From: JBFMHD01 sp040752395 [NCBI: Candidatus Hydrogenedentota bacterium]
GTDB lineage: Bacteria > JBFMHD01
Direction: 5' to 3'
Assembly (NCBI GenBank): GCA_040752395.1
Contig: JBFMHD010000119.1
Span: forward strand, 1 to 8,698
DNA length: 8,698 bases
A program made the position numbers and the translations under genes. A model generated the notes under the pieces. The model did no database searches, was not told the origin of the DNA, and was given only the letters and a program-made list of their open reading frames with translations. Positions 6,868 through 8,698 of this stretch are shown piece after piece. Position 1 is the first letter of the stretch. Every line of letters begins with the position of its first letter.

Positions 6868-6938
6868 AGAAGCAAGAAGCAAGAAGTCTGACTCCTGACT
6901 CCTAATTTTGAATTTTTCAATCTTTCAATCTTTCAATC
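6868..6938. repeat. Cluster of three short tandem repeats (7, 7 and 8 bases)
   Basis: Three different units follow each other: AGAAGCA in 2.7 copies (6868-6886), TGACTCC in two perfect copies (6889-6902), and TTTCAATC in three perfect copies (6915-6938) followed by TTT. Such heptamer-like short tandem repeats are known from intergenic DNA of cyanobacteria and some other bacteria, and probably arise by slipped-strand replication. There are no spacers, so this is not a CRISPR array. Confidence 0.8.
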
Positions 6939-7081
6939 TTTGTGCCTGATGGTAGTATGGTTTCCACCGAAGACTGAGAACGTGTGAAATAATCATCATT
7001 AATACCGGGCAACTCTTTTATTATCAGCCCCTGTTTTCTGAAAAAATCTAATTTTTTCACAGGTTCTGAGGGAATACAGAT
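6917..7081 (-). pseudogene. Possible protein-gene remnant, 54 codons, no proper start
   Basis: On the - strand an open stretch runs from a stop at 7084-7082 to a stop at 6919-6917. It has no ATG; the only usable start would be a GTG at codon 8 with no ribosome site. The amino-acid sequence looks protein-like (KKLDFFRKQG, ELPGINDDYF, SSVETILPSG) and ends inside the TTTCAATC repeats, as if a gene tail had been cut by them. I do not recognise the family. It may be chance. Confidence 0.2.
7030..7063. other. Strong AT-rich hairpin with GC clamp
   Basis: TGAAAAAAT (7039-7047) and ATTTTTTCA (7051-7059) are a perfect 9-bp inverted repeat around a CTA loop. Outside them CCTG (7030-7033) pairs with CAGG (7060-7063), leaving a five-base bulge TTTTC on the left. 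There is no T-run after the stem, so it is not a classic terminator, although it lies between mnmA and the next promoter. Confidence 0.4.
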
Positions 7082-7096
7082 TTAACCTGATTTTGA

Positions 7097-7125
7097 TTGA
7101 CGCTATGATATACAAAGAATAAAAT
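7097..7125 (+). promoter_or_regulatory. Sigma70-type promoter upstream of the small ORF and the transglutaminase-like gene
   Basis: TTGACG (7097-7102, five of six) is followed after 17 bases by TAAAAT (7120-7125, five of six). The ATG of the 49-residue ORF lies exactly six bases past the -10 box, so transcription should begin at that ATG. The same transcript would reach the transglutaminase-like gene at 7321 after about 190 bases. Confidence 0.65.
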
Positions 7126-7131
7126 GTAAAT

Positions 7132-7281
7132 ATGTTAGAGAATTTTATATTTCCAGAAGAGATAAATACACTTATACGACTTGGAAAAGTGCTTAAGGAA
7201 CAGGTTTTGTATTACATTAATCATTCACAATATACCGTTGATTTGTGTTTGAGTATCGCAAAGGAAGGGGGCAAAGGATGA
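7132..7281 (+). CDS. Hypothetical 49-residue small protein, possibly leaderless
   Basis: An open frame of 49 codons from ATG 7132 to TGA 7281. The product is helix-like and mixed charged, with the segments FPEEINTLIRLGKVL and EQVLYYINHSQY, no signal peptide and no membrane span. I do not recognise a family. There is no Shine-Dalgarno sequence, but a near-consensus promoter puts the transcription start at the ATG itself, which supports leaderless translation. The frame ends 39 bases before the start of the transglutaminase-like gene. It could be a genuine small protein, an upstream reading frame that tunes the next gene, or chance in AT-rich DNA. Confidence 0.4.
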   Translation: MLENFIFPEEINTLIRLGKVLKEQVLYYINHSQYTVDLCLSIAKEGGKG

Positions 7282-7307
7282 GTCATAGTGGAAGGGAAAA
7301 GACTCCC

Positions 7308-7312
7308 GGAGG
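7308..7312 (+). promoter_or_regulatory. Shine-Dalgarno sequence that sets the start at 7321
   Basis: GGAGG stands eight bases before the ATG at 7321. The alternative GTG at 7288 would add 11 residues ahead of the signal peptide. GGAGG favours the ATG. Confidence 0.85.
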
Positions 7313-7320
7313 CCTCAATT

Positions 7321-8697
7321 ATGTTGGGTTTTAAGAAAATAATTGTAACAGCATTATTACTCTTTCTTTTTTTTACCACCACTACCATAGCTTTTGATGA
7401 ATACTGGTACGGGATTTATTTACAGAATAGTTTGATAGGCTGGGCTAAAACTTTATTCAGTGAAAATAATAAATCAATTAAAATAGAGACAGAGAGCAGA
7501 ATGAAGATTAAGGCTATGGATGTAAGCATCGATATTTCTACTACAAATTATACTACTATAGCTACTAAAGATTTTAAACCTGAAAGCTATTATTATAAAT
7601 TAAAAGGTGGTATTCAAAATACTGAGATAAAAGGGAAAAGAGAGAAAGATAAATTCAAGCTTATAATTGATAATGGGTATAAAATACTTGAGAAAACATA
7701 CAACATTGACGAATTAACACTACCTGCTGTCGCCGATTATCTTATCTCTAAAGAAAAGCTACACCCAGACTGGAAAAAAGAATTAAATGTCTTCTCTCCT
7801 GAATTAATGGATAAATTGAATATTAAAATGTCTGTTACAGGTGAACGAGAATTGATACATAATAAAGAAAAGATTGAGTGCTATATCATTGAAACATTAA
7901 TAGGGAATATAAGAATGTTAAGTTTTACAGGTAAAAAAGATAATATCTGTTATCGGATAGACCAGGCCGCAGGTATATCGCTTGTTTTGAAACACAAAGA
8001 AGAGATACTTGCTCGTTTTAAAGACGAAAAAGAAGTTGAGATAGATTTAATGAAGAGTTTTTGTGTACCTGTCAATACTCAACTCCAAAGAGGCACTGAT
8101 AAAATAAGATTAAAAATCAGAGGTATTTCGGATTACCATGGTCTTGAGATAGCGGGTTTATTTCAGGATGTTATGATTGATAAAGATACTCTTTTTGTAA
8201 CTATTTGTAGAAGAATAGAGACGGAATCACGGCTTGATAAGAATTTGTATCTTAAAGACGATTATGATAAGATAATAAAAGATAAAGCGCTGGCTATTAC
8301 GAAAAAATGCGATACAAACAAAGAAAGAGTAAAAGCATTATATGACTGGATTGATAAGAACATTTCAAAAAAAGTAACGTTTTCTATCCCTGACCCCTTA
8401 CAGGTATTAAAAACAGGTCAGGGTGATTGTAATGAGATAAGTGTTTTATTTACAGCTTTTTGCAGAAGTTGTAATATCTCCTGTAGAACAGTCGTCGGTC
8501 TCGTCGGAATGGATGACGGATTTTATTATCACGCATGGAACGAGGTACTCACAGAGGATGGTTGGCAATCAGTAGATGCAGCCCTTTCGCAATTTCCGGC
8601 TGATGCTTTACATCTGAGGATTGTTTCGGCAGAGGCTAAAGATTTGTTAAAAATGGCTGGCGCTGTTTGTGACTATAAAATAGAAGTCATTGAGTAA
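7321..8697 (+). CDS. Exported transglutaminase-like (papain-fold) protein
   Basis: A 458-residue protein starting at the ATG with a strong ribosome site. Residues 1-24 are a signal peptide: basic LGFKK, a hydrophobic stretch of leucine and phenylalanine, then TTTTIA before a likely cut at A24/F25, so the protein acts in the periplasm or outside the cell. No lipobox cysteine is present. Residues ~25-260 are a beta-rich region of unknown function that opens YWYGIYLQNSLIGWAK, the kind of N-terminal domain common on such proteins. A linker leads to the transglutaminase core at ~310-430, with catalytic C370 in GQGDCNE, H404 in YYHAWNEV and D419 in WQSVDAA: a complete Cys-His-Asp triad. It may cleave or cross-link peptides, but many members are peptidases rather than transglutaminases and the substrate is unknown. 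The frame ends one base before the window edge, so downstream partners are not visible. Confidence 0.88.
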   Translation: MLGFKKIIVTALLLFLFFTTTTIAFDEYWYGIYLQNSLIGWAKTLFSENNKSIKIETESRMKIKAMDVSIDISTTNYTTIATKDFKPESYYYKLKGGIQNTEIKGKREKDKFKLIIDNGYKILEKTYNIDELTLPAVADYLISKEKLHPDWKKELNVFSPELMDKLNIKMSVTGERELIHNKEKIECYIIETLIGNIRMLSFTGKKDNICYRIDQAAGISLVLKHKEEILARFKDEKEVEIDLMKSFCVPVNTQLQRGTDKIRLKIRGISDYHGLEIAGLFQDVMIDKDTLFVTICRRIETESRLDKNLYLKDDYDKIIKDKALAITKKCDTNKERVKALYDWIDKNISKKVTFSIPDPLQVLKTGQGDCNEISVLFTAFCRSCNISCRTVVGLVGMDDGFYYHAWNEVLTEDGWQSVDAALSQFPADALHLRIVSAEAKDLLKMAGAVCDYKIEVIE

Positions 8698-8698
8698 G

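Larger units (their letters stand above)
6797..7131. other. Intergenic region between mnmA and the small ORF
   Basis: This 335-base stretch has no gene I can support with confidence. It holds a weak TATAG/CTATA inverted repeat soon after the mnmA stop (6807-6821), the short tandem repeats at 6868-6938, a possible - strand gene remnant at 6917-7081, a hairpin at 7030-7063 and the promoter at 7097-7125. I see no RNA gene or riboswitch that I recognise. Confidence 0.6.

Noticed and set aside
6787-6869. Out-of-frame protein-like stretch after mnmA ending at a TAG at 6867
   Set aside because: No start codon and only about two dozen codons; too little to call a gene or a frameshifted tail.
6915-6938. 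CRISPR-like repeats
   Set aside because: The 8-base TTTCAATC units are head to tail with no spacers.
7288-7290. GTG start for the transglutaminase-like gene
   Set aside because: It adds 11 residues before a normal signal peptide; the ATG at 7321 has GGAGG at the right distance.
7278-7334. 18-codon ORF overlapping the small ORF stop as ATGA, behind a GGGGG-rich purine run
   Set aside because: It runs past the real start at 7321, is very short and low in information; most likely chance, though it could affect coupling.

Overview
This is a low-GC bacterial window; hand-counted lines run at about 25-33% GC outside one gene. It reads as an anaerobic or microaerophilic, probably diderm bacterium. 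The grounds are a cobalamin-type radical SAM protein next to a glycosyltransferase, tRNA-thiolation enzymes with iron-sulfur-type cysteine sets, and an exported transglutaminase-like protein with a clear signal peptide. The gene style would fit an uncultured candidate phylum such as Omnitrophota, but the sequence does not prove a taxon. I see no rRNA, tRNA, CRISPR array or insertion sequence.

Layout. (1) Bases 1-2294, + strand: the 3' part of a radical SAM gene, whose reading frame is open from the left edge, followed with no gap by a family 2 glycosyltransferase. They form the end of an operon, probably for cell-surface glycan or glycolipid synthesis, closed by an intrinsic terminator. (2) Bases 2295-3624, - strand: a lone AAA/DUF4143 ATPase with its own near-consensus promoter. 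Its GC is about 43-45% in sampled lines, so it looks like a cargo gene acquired by transfer. (3) Bases 3693-6796, + strand: a tight three-gene sulfur operon, cysK, a ThiI-like PP-loop enzyme and mnmA. CysK fixes sulfide into cysteine; the other two are sulfur-inserting tRNA-modification enzymes, one probable and one clear. (4) Bases 6797-7131: a non-coding stretch with three kinds of short tandem repeat, a strong hairpin and a possible gene remnant on the - strand. (5) Bases 7097-8697, + strand: a near-consensus promoter, a possible leaderless 49-residue small protein, and a secreted transglutaminase-fold protein with an intact Cys-His-Asp triad.

The points most worth a second look are: two independent promoters that both place the -10 box TAAAAT exactly six bases before an ATG, suggesting leaderless transcripts; the shared CxxC...C pattern in the two neighbouring tRNA-thiolation-type enzymes; a truncated GT9-like domain fused to the radical SAM protein; and a terminator whose U-tract is also one arm of a perfect 11-bp inverted repeat. 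I found no clear new defence or mobile system.
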